A DNA stretch of 64,000 nt, taken from NCBI GenBank assembly GCA_963837395.1, contig CAWINI010000001.1:62001-126000 (forward strand), read 5' to 3'. This DNA is from CAVZQN01 sp963837395 (GTDB lineage Bacteria; Acidobacteriota; HRBIN11; JAKEFK01). The translations under genes and the position numbers were made by a program. The notes under the pieces were generated by a model. It was not told where the DNA came from. It did not search any database and worked only from the letters and a program-made list of their open reading frames with translations. Of the stretch, positions 1 through 9,484 are shown piece after piece (the first letter of the stretch is position 1; each line of letters starts with the position of its first letter).

Positions 1-1
1 G

Positions 2-250
2 CAAGCATTGGATGCAGCCTTGATTTTTGATCCATTGTCCGTGAATTCAATTGCAGCAGCTTTAAGTAAAATAACAACCGAACATGAACTTCGAGAACAG
101 TTGATAATTCGTGGACAAAGAAGACTGCAAGATTTTAGCTGGGATCGTACTGCACGTGCTTATCGTGCTGTTTATAGACGCGCTGCGGGCGTGAAGCTTA
201 CGGAGGAAGATCATCATCTTCTGAATTGGGATTGGATGAAAAAAAACTAA
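2..250 (+). CDS. Glycosyltransferase (group 1/GT4-like), C-terminal fragment
   Basis: The reading frame is open from base 2, before the first possible start codon, so this is the 3' end of a gene that begins outside the window. The roughly 82 visible residues run from a segment ending in FDPLSV, through a helical stretch (LSKIT..LREQLIIRGQRRLQDFSWDRTA), to the stop. In GT4-type glycosyltransferases the C-terminal helix carries exactly this kind of text: an aspartate-proline segment, then 'R..LI..G..R...FSW...A'. The next gene is a GDP-fucose synthase-like epimerase 37 bp downstream on the same strand, which fits a surface-polysaccharide or O-antigen cluster extending to the left. The catalytic part is not visible, so donor and acceptor are unknown. 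Confidence 0.7.
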   Translation, partial: QALDAALIFDPLSVNSIAAALSKITTEHELREQLIIRGQRRLQDFSWDRTARAYRAVYRRAAGVKLTEEDHHLLNWDWMKKN

Positions 251-287
251 AAATCAAAAATAAAAGATCAAATATAATTGAGGTTGA

Positions 288-1217
288 ATGGCAGGTAAGA
301 GGGTTGTTGTAACGGGGGGAAGTGGTTTTCTAGGATCCTTCATCGTAGATCGTCTGCAGAGAACTGACTGGTGTGGAAAGATTTTAATTCCGCGCAAAGA
401 AAAATTTGATCTTCGCACCGCAAAGGCCGTTAAACAGATGTACAAGAAAATGCGGCCTGACATTGTCATTCATCTGGCAGCAGTTGTTGGTGGTATCGGA
501 GCAAATCGCGCCAATCCTGCATCGTTTTTTTACGACAACTTAATGATGGGTATCCATACAATGCATTACGCTCATCAGTTTGGTGTCGAAAAATTCGTTT
601 CCATCGGAACCGTTTGCGCTTATCCAAAATTTACTCCTGTTCCATTCCGTGAAGATGATTTATGGAATGGTTATCCGGAGGAAACGAATGCACCTTATGG
701 CATCGCGAAAAAAATGCTGCTTGTTCAGGCGCAAGCTTATCGGCAGCAATATAACTTCAACAGTATTTATCTCCTGCCGGTAAATCTTTACGGACCGCGC
801 GATAATTTTGATCTTGAAACTTCGCACGTTATTCCTGCATTGATCGCAAAATTCATTCATGCGCAAAAATCCCGGGAGCCTGTTGTGGTTTGGGGAGATG
901 GTTCACCAACTCGCGAATTTCTTTACGTAGAGGATTGTGCTGAAGCGATTATTCTAGCGACCGAGCGTTATAACAAATCTGATCCCGTGAATATCGGTGC
1001 TGGTTTTGAAATTTCAATAAAAGATCTGGTCAATTTGATTGCACGTTTAACTGAGTATGATGGTGAAATCATCTGGGATACCAGTAAACCTGGCGGACAA
1101 CCTCGAAGAAATCTGGATACAACACGGGCATTGCAAGAATTTGGTTGGAAAGCTACTACAGGTTTTGAAAAAGGACTTACCCGGACTATCCACTGGTATC
1201 GCGAAAATTCTTATTAA
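288..1217 (+). CDS. fcl: GDP-L-fucose synthase / NAD-dependent epimerase-reductase
   Basis: This 309-residue short-chain dehydrogenase-like protein has the usual length of GDP-L-fucose synthases. These convert GDP-4-keto-6-deoxymannose to GDP-L-fucose in the cytoplasm using NADPH. The N-terminus has the Rossmann motif TGGSGFLG (residues about 9-16). The catalytic pair is in APYGIAKKM (Tyr-x3-Lys, about residue 137), preceded by the conserved SIGTVCAYP serine segment. Further matches to the family are NLYGPRDNF and WGDGSPTREFLYVEDCAEA. It follows a glycosyltransferase end on the same strand, as expected for nucleotide-sugar supply to surface glycan synthesis. The start ATG at 288 lies behind a weak GAGGTTG-type ribosome site. 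Other sugar epimerases share the fold, but the SPTREFLYV segment favours the fucose synthase branch. Confidence 0.85.
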   Translation: MAGKRVVVTGGSGFLGSFIVDRLQRTDWCGKILIPRKEKFDLRTAKAVKQMYKKMRPDIVIHLAAVVGGIGANRANPASFFYDNLMMGIHTMHYAHQFGVEKFVSIGTVCAYPKFTPVPFREDDLWNGYPEETNAPYGIAKKMLLVQAQAYRQQYNFNSIYLLPVNLYGPRDNFDLETSHVIPALIAKFIHAQKSREPVVVWGDGSPTREFLYVEDCAEAIILATERYNKSDPVNIGAGFEISIKDLVNLIARLTEYDGEIIWDTSKPGGQPRRNLDTTRALQEFGWKATTGFEKGLTRTIHWYRENSY

Positions 1218-1245
1218 TTATTTATGGATTGTAGTTGAGCCGCCA

Positions 1246-1279
1246 AAGGGGACCAGATTGCATGGTGTCTGGCCCCCTT
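1246..1279. repeat. Intergenic stem-loop (12-bp arms, one mismatch)
   Basis: AAGGGGACCAGA (1246-1257) is complementary with one mismatch to TCTGGCCCCCTT (1268-1279), around a 10-base loop. It sits 28 bp after the epimerase stop. There is no T-tract after it, so it may be a REP-like element rather than an intrinsic terminator. The rest of the 1218-1440 gap shows nothing I can name. Confidence 0.5.
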
Positions 1280-1440
1280 GCGAGTCAAGTCATCTGATAC
1301 TCTGACACGACTTTACAACCACTCTTTTTGCTTCCTGTACTCTCTCAACTTTGCGTGAGAGTCAATCTACTGAGATCATAAATATGCCGCCAAAACACAA
1401 TGCAACAGGTGTAGTGCCCACCGTAGTGCTTATCTCGATG

Positions 1441-2445
1441 TTATTGCGGCAACAAATTAAGTGAAGCGATGGCTGGAGGTTCGGTTGGAAAATATTCTTC
1501 CGGGTAAGTTTGGTTTCCGCAATGGATAACAATATCAAATTGATCCTGATTTCCCTTTATCGATGCTTCAATCCAGATTCCACGTTCCGGACATTCGCCG
1601 CGTTTATTTAACAAATAACTTAAATCGAGTAACGCGTTCCAATCTTGAGGATCTAATTTTAGAATCGAAAAATAATCCGATTCTGCTTTAACTAATTCTC
1701 CCAGGATTTCATTAGCAACAGCGCGTGTGCGCAAAATTCTTTTCTTCGAAAGTTTTTCTCTAGCTGTTGTCAACATTTCGCCAAGGGTCTGGCATGACTG
1801 CGAAACATAACTCAAGCCGGTCGATTGCTGTGCTAGATTCAGGCTTACCAGTCCGCGATAAATAAGATTTGTAGCTTTCAAAAAAGGATCATCAACCCAT
1901 GCCATTCTCGTAAGAACCTCTTGAAGCCTTAAATATTCGGAAGCTGGTAAAACTCCGAACTCATCATTGTGAATGGAATTTAAATAAAAATAACTTTCGA
2001 TTTCGTTATAGATTGCCATATACATAGCAGCATTCATGTCTTTTGGCACCGAGCGAGGATCAGTTTGTGAAAGGACAAAAAGCCGTTTCGCATCGAATGG
2101 CTGCATTGCCCAGAGTTCAGTGGTTTCCGTCAATGCGGAATCATCGAATGTATAACGTTTGATAATTTCGTCTTTGTATTCAAAAACATCAACAAAGGGC
2201 GGATCGCCTGATCGCATGCCATCAAAAAACATTTTCATTGATGGATTTTGTCCATCAGTTACGTAAACATAAAAAACGGAATCAATCAGATTTTTTAAAT
2301 TTTGCCGTGATGGGGCTTGCTCCCAATCTTCAAAAAAACACTTTACTTCTTTCGAATGCTGGCCGGGAGAAACATCTTTCCAACAATCCGCACGGGCGGA
2401 ATTAGCAAGGCATATAAAAATCAGAATACAGAAAAAATACTTCAT
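1441..2445 (-). CDS. Hypothetical exported protein with a TPR-like C-terminus
   Basis: The 334-residue product begins MKYFFCILIFICLANSARA followed by DCW, a clean Sec signal peptide with cleavage after SARA, so it should act outside the cytoplasm. The mature part is mostly helical. Near the C-terminus the stretch LGELVKAESDYFSILKLDP, followed by WNALLDLSYLLNKRG, reads like one or two tetratricopeptide repeats. I do not recognise the family. It is transcribed away from the divergent PQQ-like propeller gene, and their starts are about 107 bp apart. No enzymatic motif is visible; a protein-interaction role would be inference from the TPR-like end only. Confidence 0.6.
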   Translation of the reverse strand: MKYFFCILIFICLANSARADCWKDVSPGQHSKEVKCFFEDWEQAPSRQNLKNLIDSVFYVYVTDGQNPSMKMFFDGMRSGDPPFVDVFEYKDEIIKRYTFDDSALTETTELWAMQPFDAKRLFVLSQTDPRSVPKDMNAAMYMAIYNEIESYFYLNSIHNDEFGVLPASEYLRLQEVLTRMAWVDDPFLKATNLIYRGLVSLNLAQQSTGLSYVSQSCQTLGEMLTTAREKLSKKRILRTRAVANEILGELVKAESDYFSILKLDPQDWNALLDLSYLLNKRGECPERGIWIEASIKGNQDQFDIVIHCGNQTYPEEYFPTEPPAIASLNLLPQ

Positions 2446-2551
2446 AACGGATAATTATATTTTACTGCTGCAAAATAAAATTTCCTTGCTTGAACGGTAA
2501 TTCGTTGGAGAATAAGAGAGCGATTAGAAGTGGTAAGATTGAAAGTTGCAG

Positions 2552-3811
2552 ATGAAATACAAATCGATTTCGATCTTAATTTTACTTTTATTCGCGTTTT
2601 CTCACATAAATGGCGAAAATTGGCCGAATTGGCGCGGACCCGGGCGTGATGGTACAAGCTCAGAAACTGAACTTCCGCAAAAATGGAGTAAAACAGAAAA
2701 CGTAATCTGGCGCACTCCCCTTCCCGGCCCGGCAGCATCAACACCGATCGTGTGGGACAATCGAATCTTTTTGACATCAGCAGAAGGAGATGATCTTGTA
2801 CTGATTTGCGTTTCGACAGATGGAAAGATTTTATGGAAACAGGTTGTCGCAACCGGAAATAAAAATGCAAAAGGAGATGAAGCGAACCTTGCTGCTCCTT
2901 CGCCTTCTACTGATGGAAAATATGTGTTCACCTTTTTTGGTTCAGGCGATTTAGCTGCTTATGATTTTACGGGCAAACAAATTTGGAAAACGGATCTTCA
3001 AACGTCCTATGGCAAGTTCGACCTGAATTTCGTCATGTCCTCAAGTCCATTACTGGACGGCGATCGTTTGTATCTTCAACTAATTCATACTGGCGCTCAG
3101 TTGGTAATGGCGTTGGACAAATCTACTGGCAAAGAAATTTGGAAACAGGAACGGCGCACGGATGCAAGAGATGAATGTTTGCACTCATATACATCTCCTT
3201 ATTTGTATCGTGAAGGGAAACGTGAATTTTTACTCATTCATGGAGCAGATTACATTACGGCCCATCAATTGAAAGATGGAACTGAGCTCTGGCGTGCCGG
3301 AAGTTTCAATCCAAAGGAAAGATACAATCCGAATTTTCGATTTGTAGCATCACCGGTCGCCACTGCCGGATTGATCGTTGTGCCGACTGCGAAGAATGGG
3401 CCGGTGATAGGGCTCAATCCAGATGCGCAAAGTGATACGACAAACTCGATGCAAAAGCGAGTATGGACGCTTGAACGTGGCTCACCTGATGTTCCATCAC
3501 CATTGATCAATCAAGGCATCGTTTATCTAAACCGCGAAAATGGTGCTTTGATTGCGCTTGATGCGAAAACAGGAAATCAAATTTATCAAGAACGTGCCTA
3601 CGAGCAACGACATCGCGCCTCGCCGGTTTATGGTGATGGCAAAATTTATTTGACTGCTAGAGATGGCACTGTAACTGTGGTTAAGGCAGGACGTAACTAC
3701 GAAGTGCTATCAAAGAACGAAATCGGCGAGCAAATTTCCGCTTCGCCTGCAATTTCAAACGGCAGGATTTACTTGCGAAGCTTCGATGCGCTGTACGCAA
3801 TCGGAAAATAA
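2552..3811 (+). CDS. Exported PQQ-like beta-propeller repeat protein
   Basis: A signal peptide (MKYKSISILILLLFAFSHINGE) precedes a roughly 400-residue beta-propeller. The first mature segment, NWPNWRGPGRDG, is the signature opening of PQQ-binding-like repeat proteins common in planctomycetes and acidobacteria. Repeated blades contain GKILWKQ, GKQIWKT, GKEIWKQE and GTELWRAG, the tryptophan-docking motif typical of PQQ/BamB-type propellers. I place the start at ATG 2552 rather than an upstream TTG at 2546, because 2552 gives a normal signal peptide. Family members range from quinoprotein dehydrogenase subunits to BamB-like scaffolds. No dehydrogenase cytochrome domain is present, so the role is probably binding or scaffolding in the periplasm. 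Confidence 0.8.
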   Translation: MKYKSISILILLLFAFSHINGENWPNWRGPGRDGTSSETELPQKWSKTENVIWRTPLPGPAASTPIVWDNRIFLTSAEGDDLVLICVSTDGKILWKQVVATGNKNAKGDEANLAAPSPSTDGKYVFTFFGSGDLAAYDFTGKQIWKTDLQTSYGKFDLNFVMSSSPLLDGDRLYLQLIHTGAQLVMALDKSTGKEIWKQERRTDARDECLHSYTSPYLYREGKREFLLIHGADYITAHQLKDGTELWRAGSFNPKERYNPNFRFVASPVATAGLIVVPTAKNGPVIGLNPDAQSDTTNSMQKRVWTLERGSPDVPSPLINQGIVYLNRENGALIALDAKTGNQIYQERAYEQRHRASPVYGDGKIYLTARDGTVTVVKAGRNYEVLSKNEIGEQISASPAISNGRIYLRSFDALYAIGK

Positions 3812-3814
3812 AAA

Positions 3815-3858
3815 GCGCGCAGGATGCGCGCAGTCCACAATGCGGGCTAGAAGCCCGC
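3815..3858. repeat. Dispersed palindromic repeat pair
   Basis: Two adjacent palindromes lie between convergent genes: GCGCGC-AGGAT-GCGCGC (3815-3831) and GCGGGCT-AGA-AGCCCGC (3842-3858). The second belongs to the GCGG(A/G)CT..AG(T/C)CCGC family seen at many other sites in this window. It overlaps the end of the SDR gene and supplies its TAG stop. Confidence 0.8.
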
Positions 3859-4674
3859 GCTCATCTGTTCGCTAATCTTCCAAAGCCTTTCAGCCGCCTC
3901 ACGATCATAAGTTTGCTCAGCCGATCGGACTTCCTTTGTTCCATTAAAATATTTGCCGGAAACATTTTCCAATTCCGGCGCAGTAGCAAGATAAACGATT
4001 GCTTTACCGCCTTTCTCAGCAGACCCCGCAATAATCCTTACAGCGAATTGGACTATAGATGGAGCTTCGCGAAAAATTCCAGTGCTCAAAAATCCAGGAT
4101 GAAGTGCATTTGATGTAACTGAAGTGCCTTCTAATCTTCGCGCCAATTCATAAGTAAACAAAATGTTACATAGTTTGGATCTGCTGTAAGCGCCAAAGCC
4201 TGAATAATTGTTTTCCATCTGCAAATCATTGAAATCAATTTTCACATTTCGATGTGCTTCAGAGGAAACATTAAGAATCCGAGATGGCCCGCTTGTTTTA
4301 ATCACGTCCAGCAAAAGATTTGTCAACAAAAAATATGCAAGATGATTCACCGCAAATGTTCGTTCAATTCCATCAGATGTAAGAACTCTCGGACCAGCAT
4401 ACCCGGCATTATTAACCAGCAGTGAAAGACTTTTGTATTTTGATTTGAATTCATCGGCTACATTGCGGATCGCTTGCTGAGAAGCTAAATCGGCAAGCAG
4501 CACATCAATATTTGAATTGCCTGTGCTACGAATGATTTCATCCTTCGTTTGCTTCCCAAGCTCAGGATTTCGGGCAATCATAACAACCGTTGCACCAAGC
4601 CGAGCCAAACCAAACGCAGTCGCTCTGCCGATTCCGCTTGTAGCTCCAGTAATAATACAAACTTGATCTTTCAT
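3847..4674 (-). CDS. Short-chain dehydrogenase/reductase (retinol dehydrogenase-like)
   Basis: The 275-residue classical SDR has TGATSGIGRAT (cofactor loop, residues about 9-19), a basic residue after the second beta strand (ARN) suggesting NADP(H), NNAGYAG (about 88), a Ser in LNVSSEAH and the catalytic YSRSK (Tyr-x3-Lys, about 163). The text around FNDLQ and NALHPGF is typical of the WWOX/retinol-dehydrogenase-like group. The substrate cannot be told from sequence. The last five codons (MSAGF-stop) are encoded inside a dispersed palindromic repeat at 3842-3858, so the true ancestral C-terminus may have been different. It is divergent from the metalloprotease gene at 4749. Confidence 0.88.
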   Translation of the reverse strand: MKDQVCIITGATSGIGRATAFGLARLGATVVMIARNPELGKQTKDEIIRSTGNSNIDVLLADLASQQAIRNVADEFKSKYKSLSLLVNNAGYAGPRVLTSDGIERTFAVNHLAYFLLTNLLLDVIKTSGPSRILNVSSEAHRNVKIDFNDLQMENNYSGFGAYSRSKLCNILFTYELARRLEGTSVTSNALHPGFLSTGIFREAPSIVQFAVRIIAGSAEKGGKAIVYLATAPELENVSGKYFNGTKEVRSAEQTYDREAAERLWKISEQMSAGF

Positions 4675-4748
4675 AACAGAATCACCTTTTTAGAAGACAT
4701 GATTGTACTTCAACATTATGCTAACATCATCGAAAAGGATCGGGACTC

Positions 4749-7174
4749 ATGAAAATATCTACTCTGCTTGCTGTTTTTCTATTTTCACTCATCATCTCGA
4801 CTGCAATTGCAAACTCATCAGCCGATAATCTCTGGCAAAAAATTTCGGAAGCTAAAATTCCGCAATCGAATGGTGAGCGTAGAATTATTCCTGATACATA
4901 TGGAACTTTCCAATTGAATGTCAGTTCTCTTCACAGCCACTTTAGTAAAGCTCCCGGACAAATCTCTCTTCCCTATCCTGATGGATCGTACAGACGATTT
5001 CAGATTGAGCAATCGCCCGTTATGGAACAAGCTCTTGCTGCGCGGTTTCCTGAATTCCAAACATTCAACGGAAAAGGAATTGATGAAAAAGCAGCAACTG
5101 CAAAACTAGATTGGACCTCCCACGGCTTTCATGCAATGGTTTTTTCTCCGAATGGCACTTTGATGATCGATCCTTATCGTACGAAAGATGTTTTGCATTA
5201 CATCAGTTATTACAAAAAAGATTACCATCCAGCCAAAACATTTCAGTGCCTGGTGCATGACTATTTTCCGCATTCAGAAGCCTCAACACCTAATGGCGGC
5301 ACACCTGTTACATTGCACACCTATCGCCTTGCAGTTGGTGCCACAGGAGAGTACACGCAGTTTTTTGGAGGCACCGTTAATGATGGGCTTGCCGCAATTA
5401 CAACATCACTAAATCGAATCGACGGGATTTATGAACGTGAGTTTGCAGTACACATGAATCTTGTGGCAAATGAGACGAGCGTAATTTTTACAAATCCTTC
5501 AACCGATCCGTATTCAGATGGTAATGGCGGCGCAATGCTTGGAGAAAATCAAAACACCATGGATTCAATCATTGGAGATGCAAATTACGATATCGCACAT
5601 GTATTCGGCGCGGCTGGTGGCGGTGGAGTTGCGGGATTAGGTGTTGTTTGCTCTTCAGGAGTTAAGGCCTGGGGTGTTTCATCATTATCACCTCCAGAGG
5701 GTGATACTTATGATGTCGATTACGTCTCGCACGAAATGGGACATCAATATTCAGGCAATCATTCTTTTAATAGCACTGCAGGCTCATGTAATGGAAATCG
5801 CAATTCATCCACTGCCTGGGAACCAGGAAGCGCTTCAACCATTATGGGGTATGCGGGAATCTGCGGTGCAGAAGATCTCCAGCCACACAGTGATGATTAT
5901 TTTCATACGGGAAATTTTTCAGAGATGTTTAGTTTTATATCCAGCGGTGGAGGTGCTTCCTGTGCGCAACTCACACCTGCTGGACATTCCACTCCAACGG
6001 CAGATGCCGGCGCAAACTACACCATCCCACAATCTACTCCATTCGTACTAACCGGTTCTGGATCTGATCCCGATGGCGATACTTTGACTTATTGTTGGGA
6101 AGAATTTGATCTCGGTGCAGCATCACCTCCAAGCGGTGACAATGGCAACAGACCGATCTTTCGATCATTCGATGCAGTCACATCTCCACAAAGAACTTTC
6201 CGCAGCTTTCAGACATTTTGAATAACACTTCAACGTTTGGAGAGTGGTTGCCTATAACAAATCGAACAATGCAATTTAAGTTGAGTATTCGTGACAATCA
6301 TCCCGGCGCAGGCGGACAAGGAATCGATACAATGCAAGTTACAGTATCGGCAGGTGCAGGTCCGTTTCTTGTTACGCAACCTGATACTGCTGTCACATGG
6401 AATACCGGCACACAGGAAGATGTGACCTGGAATGTTGCTGGAACATCCGGACCTCCGGTGAATGCAGCGAATGTTGACATTTTATTATCCACTGATGGCG
6501 GCAACACATTTCCGATTGTGCTGGCATCAAATACTCCAAATGATGGATCACAAATGATCACTGTTCCTTCAGCACCAACAACCACTGCACGTGTTAAAGT
6601 GGCTGCAGCCGGAAACATTTTCTTCGATATATCAAATGCCAATTTTACAATTGCCGGTTCAGGCTGTTTATTCTGCGATGATTTTGAAGATGGCAATGTT
6701 GATCCAAATTGGACTTACCTGAAACCCGCACGGTCCGAATCTGGTGGCAATTTGATCGGAACTCCGGCCAAAAGAAAAGCGATTGCAATCGCAACACCAG
6801 TGTTTGCCGGATGTTCAACTTGTTACGTGGAAGCGCAAATGCAAAGCGGTGGCGGATTTAGCAACAAAGTATGGTTGGTCGGTTGGTATCAAAGCAAAGG
6901 CAATACGGTTGAACTATTGATGAAAGAAGAAAATGATCGATGGGTGTTAAAACAACGCTCAGGCGGTCCGATTGTTGCGAAAGGGAAAATCCTTCAAACA
7001 ATTGATCCGAATGTTAGTTATGTGGCCCGCATTGCTTATGATGGAACTAATTTCCAGGTAAGCATCGATGGGGTGTTATTGCTAACGCTCCCTGCTGGAG
7101 CACCGGCCAGCGGCACAATAGGCTTTGAATCGAAAAATACCACTGGCAGCTTTGGCTACATTCAAGTCAACTAG
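4749..7174 (+). CDS. Reprolysin-type (M12B-like) secreted zinc metalloprotease, split by a frameshift
   Basis: Two overlapping open frames (4749-6221 and 6218-7174) form one protein of about 808 residues if one base is restored near 6200. There, TTCCGCAG would read TTCCCGCAG and give RTFPQLSDILNNTSTFGEW. The N-terminus is a Sec signal peptide (MKISTLLAVFLFSLIISTAIA). A propeptide-like region is followed by the zinc-binding HEMGHQYSGNH motif (HExxHxxxxxH, about residue 328) and a downstream Met-turn region (TIMGYAGIC), as in metzincins. The C-terminal part contains Ig-like or PKD-like segments (DADGDTLTYCW-type text) and a concanavalin-like domain with Cys-rich starts (CLFCDDFEDGN). It should be a secreted endopeptidase. 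The missing base lies in a short C run, so a sequencing indel is more likely than real inactivation. Confidence 0.8.
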
Positions 7175-7197
7175 CTTCGTGCCTTAGTGGTTAGAAA
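7171..7197 (+). repeat. Dispersed mini-repeat (CTTCGTGCCTTAGTGG type)
   Basis: This short element after the protease stop resembles the CTTCGTG-CCTTTGTG-TCCTTGTG sequences at 31465, 36637 and 47547 and the variant at 9496. It is a low-complexity dispersed intergenic repeat with no coding role here. Confidence 0.45.
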
Positions 7198-7274
7198 TCC
7201 AAAATCCTGGATGGAAGAAAATTGCGCGTGAAGTGTCTGTATATACCGTAGGCGATTTCTGTCCAGGAGGATTC

Positions 7275-9425
7275 ATGAGAATAAAAGCACAATCATGGGC
7301 AATTTTTGCATCATTGATGCTAGTGGCATTTTTCATAAATATAGCCCCGCTTTTTGCCCAGGATCAAGAAGAAGAAACAACAAATATCCCTCGCACTGAA
7401 GAAAAAATTCAGGTTACTGCTACAAGGATTCCGGAAGCAGTTGAACCCGAACCAGCAGCGATTACGATCGTAACTGGCGAAGAGCTGCGTGCAACAGGTG
7501 CACATAATTTAGCTACAGCTCTGGAATTAGTTGGTGGTGTATCGATTGGTCCTGGCGGTGATGGTGGACCAGCTTCTTCCGTTCCTGAGTTATGGGGACT
7601 TCGGGAATTCGATGCATTCCTCCTGGTAGTTGATGATGTACCATGGGGCGGAGCTTTTAATCCCGCGCTTTCCACTCTTGATTTAAATGATATTGAACGT
7701 ATTGAAGTGCTGCGGGGTCCTGCACCGGTCATGTATGGTGCAACTTCATTTGTTGGAGTCATTCACGTAATTCATCTTTCCGCATCTGACACCAGCAAGA
7801 GTGTTCGTGCTGATATCGGCAATTACTCTACCGGTGGCGGTTCGGTGCGAGTCGCACTTCCATCTTCGGAAACATTCAAACATTCAATCGCAGGAAACTT
7901 TGATCAACAAGGTTACCGCGATGATCGCACGCAATTTGATATCGGGCACTTACTTTACAGAGCCCAAAAAAATGCAGGCGATGGATTACTTCGCTTTGAT
8001 GTCGATCTTTCCTTCTTAACGCAGGATCCTGCCAGCCCGGCTCCGCGAGCTGGAGCGGTTCTTGATCCAAATGTACCGCTTGATGCAAATCACAATCCTT
8101 CTGACGCAGAACAAGATGAGAATCGATACCATTTCGTTGGTGGCTATAACAGCAACCTGTTTGGAACCAGTTGGTCAATTCTTGGCGCAGTGACTCATGC
8201 CGATCGCGACATCATCAAAGGATTTTTATCTGATGTTTCGAATGAAGCAGATCCAAACACTGCCGGCTTCCGGCAGGATCAAAGCCAAACTGATTTTTAT
8301 TTGGATACACACTTCGTAGTGAAATCGGTTGAACATGTGCAATTTGTTTTTGGTGCTGACAATATTTTCGGAAAAGGAAAAGCTGAGAGCGAAAATTTTG
8401 ATTATCATGTCAACCTTGATGGAACGGGCGCTCCGAATAGTTTTGAACCTGTAGTTCAAGAACGTCCACAATTGGAAGACGAACGAAATTTCTTCGGCCT
8501 TTATGGTCAGGTCGATTGGAATTTGACTCCAAGATTTTTGGTTCAAGGCGGCTTACGCTTAAACATTACTCACGAAAAACAAGAAGGCGAAGTATTACCT
8601 GGTGATACTGGCGAGGATCCTGAAGAACCACCACCAGGCGAAGAGGAAGAGGGCGCGGAAGACGAACAAAATAATACCAAGCTCAGTGGTGTAATTGGTG
8701 CAAGTTTTCTTGCAGTGTCTAGCGGCAAGAACCAACTTTGGATATTTGGTGATTATCGCAACACCTTCAAGCCTGCAGCGATCGATTTTGGTCCGGAAGC
8801 AGAAGGCGGAATTTTAGATCCTGAAACTGCACAAAGTTATGAAGGTGGGGTGAAAGGCGAATTAGGGGGACGTTTCGATTGGCAGTTATCGATCTTTAGA
8901 ATGGATTTCACAAATCTTGTAATCAGCGATATTCGCAATGAGTTACCTGTGTTGATCAATGCCGGTGAACAAAGATTTACCGGTGTGGAACTCGAAGGTG
9001 ATGTGCTGATGTATACGGATTTACGGTTGAAGTTTGGTTACAGTCATCACAATCCGGAATTCCGTGATTTCATTCAAGTATTCGATGGAGTGCCGACGCA
9101 GCTTGCAGGAAAACAGTTAGAAATGTCGCCAAACGATTTAGCAGCATTTGGTGTGATCTACTCACCGCCCAAAGGAATTAATGGATCATTTGTTTTGAAC
9201 TATATTGGCGATCGCTGGTTAAACAAACGCAATACAGCACTGGCAGATTCTTTCACCACAATTTCGTTTGGAGTCGGATATCGATTCGGAAGAAACAATA
9301 TTCGATTTGATATGGACAACGCTACAGATGAACGCGATCCGATATCGGAAAGCGAATTGGGTGACGCACAATATTACAGAATGCCAGCCAGAAACTTCCG
9401 AGTAAGCTGGCTTACCAGCTTCTAG
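7275..9425 (+). CDS. TonB-dependent outer-membrane receptor
   Basis: This 716-residue outer-membrane protein starts at ATG 7275, directly behind a strong CAGGAGG ribosome site; in-frame codons upstream are not needed. A signal peptide (MRIKAQSWAIFASLMLVAFF) is followed by an IQVTATRIPE segment resembling a TonB box. The plug domain follows (ITIVTGEELRATGAHNLATALELV, then IERIEVLRGPAPVMYGATSFVGVI), which matches the family's IExIEVxRGPxSxLYG pattern. The rest alternates short aromatic-rich beta strands and ends in a C-terminal Phe (VSWLTSF), the usual barrel-assembly signal. An acidic Pro/Glu-rich loop (GEDPEEPPPGEEEEG) lies about two-thirds along. Neighbours give no clear substrate. Confidence 0.9.
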   Translation: MRIKAQSWAIFASLMLVAFFINIAPLFAQDQEEETTNIPRTEEKIQVTATRIPEAVEPEPAAITIVTGEELRATGAHNLATALELVGGVSIGPGGDGGPASSVPELWGLREFDAFLLVVDDVPWGGAFNPALSTLDLNDIERIEVLRGPAPVMYGATSFVGVIHVIHLSASDTSKSVRADIGNYSTGGGSVRVALPSSETFKHSIAGNFDQQGYRDDRTQFDIGHLLYRAQKNAGDGLLRFDVDLSFLTQDPASPAPRAGAVLDPNVPLDANHNPSDAEQDENRYHFVGGYNSNLFGTSWSILGAVTHADRDIIKGFLSDVSNEADPNTAGFRQDQSQTDFYLDTHFVVKSVEHVQFVFGADNIFGKGKAESENFDYHVNLDGTGAPNSFEPVVQERPQLEDERNFFGLYGQVDWNLTPRFLVQGGLRLNITHEKQEGEVLPGDTGEDPEEPPPGEEEEGAEDEQNNTKLSGVIGASFLAVSSGKNQLWIFGDYRNTFKPAAIDFGPEAEGGILDPETAQSYEGGVKGELGGRFDWQLSIFRMDFTNLVISDIRNELPVLINAGEQRFTGVELEGDVLMYTDLRLKFGYSHHNPEFRDFIQVFDGVPTQLAGKQLEMSPNDLAAFGVIYSPPKGINGSFVLNYIGDRWLNKRNTALADSFTTISFGVGYRFGRNNIRFDMDNATDERDPISESELGDAQYYRMPARNFRVSWLTSF

Positions 9426-9438
9426 TAATTCTTACGTA

Positions 9439-9465
9439 GGGGCGGTTCGCCGCGGCGGACCGCCC
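9439..9465. repeat. GC-rich stem-loop repeat
   Basis: GGGCGGTTCGCC and GGCGGACCGCCC (9440-9451 and 9454-9465) form a 12-bp stem with one mismatch and a 2-base loop. It lies between the TonB receptor and the DUF5916 gene. It may serve as a transcription block, but no T-tract follows. GTAGGGGCGG-type elements of this kind are common dispersed repeats. Confidence 0.6.
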
Positions 9466-9484
9466 TGCATGCTAATATTTCTAA

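Noticed and set aside
6198..6221. Programmed ribosomal frameshift in the metalloprotease gene
   Set aside because: No slippery heptamer is visible and several unrelated genes show similar single-base breaks, so an indel error is simpler.
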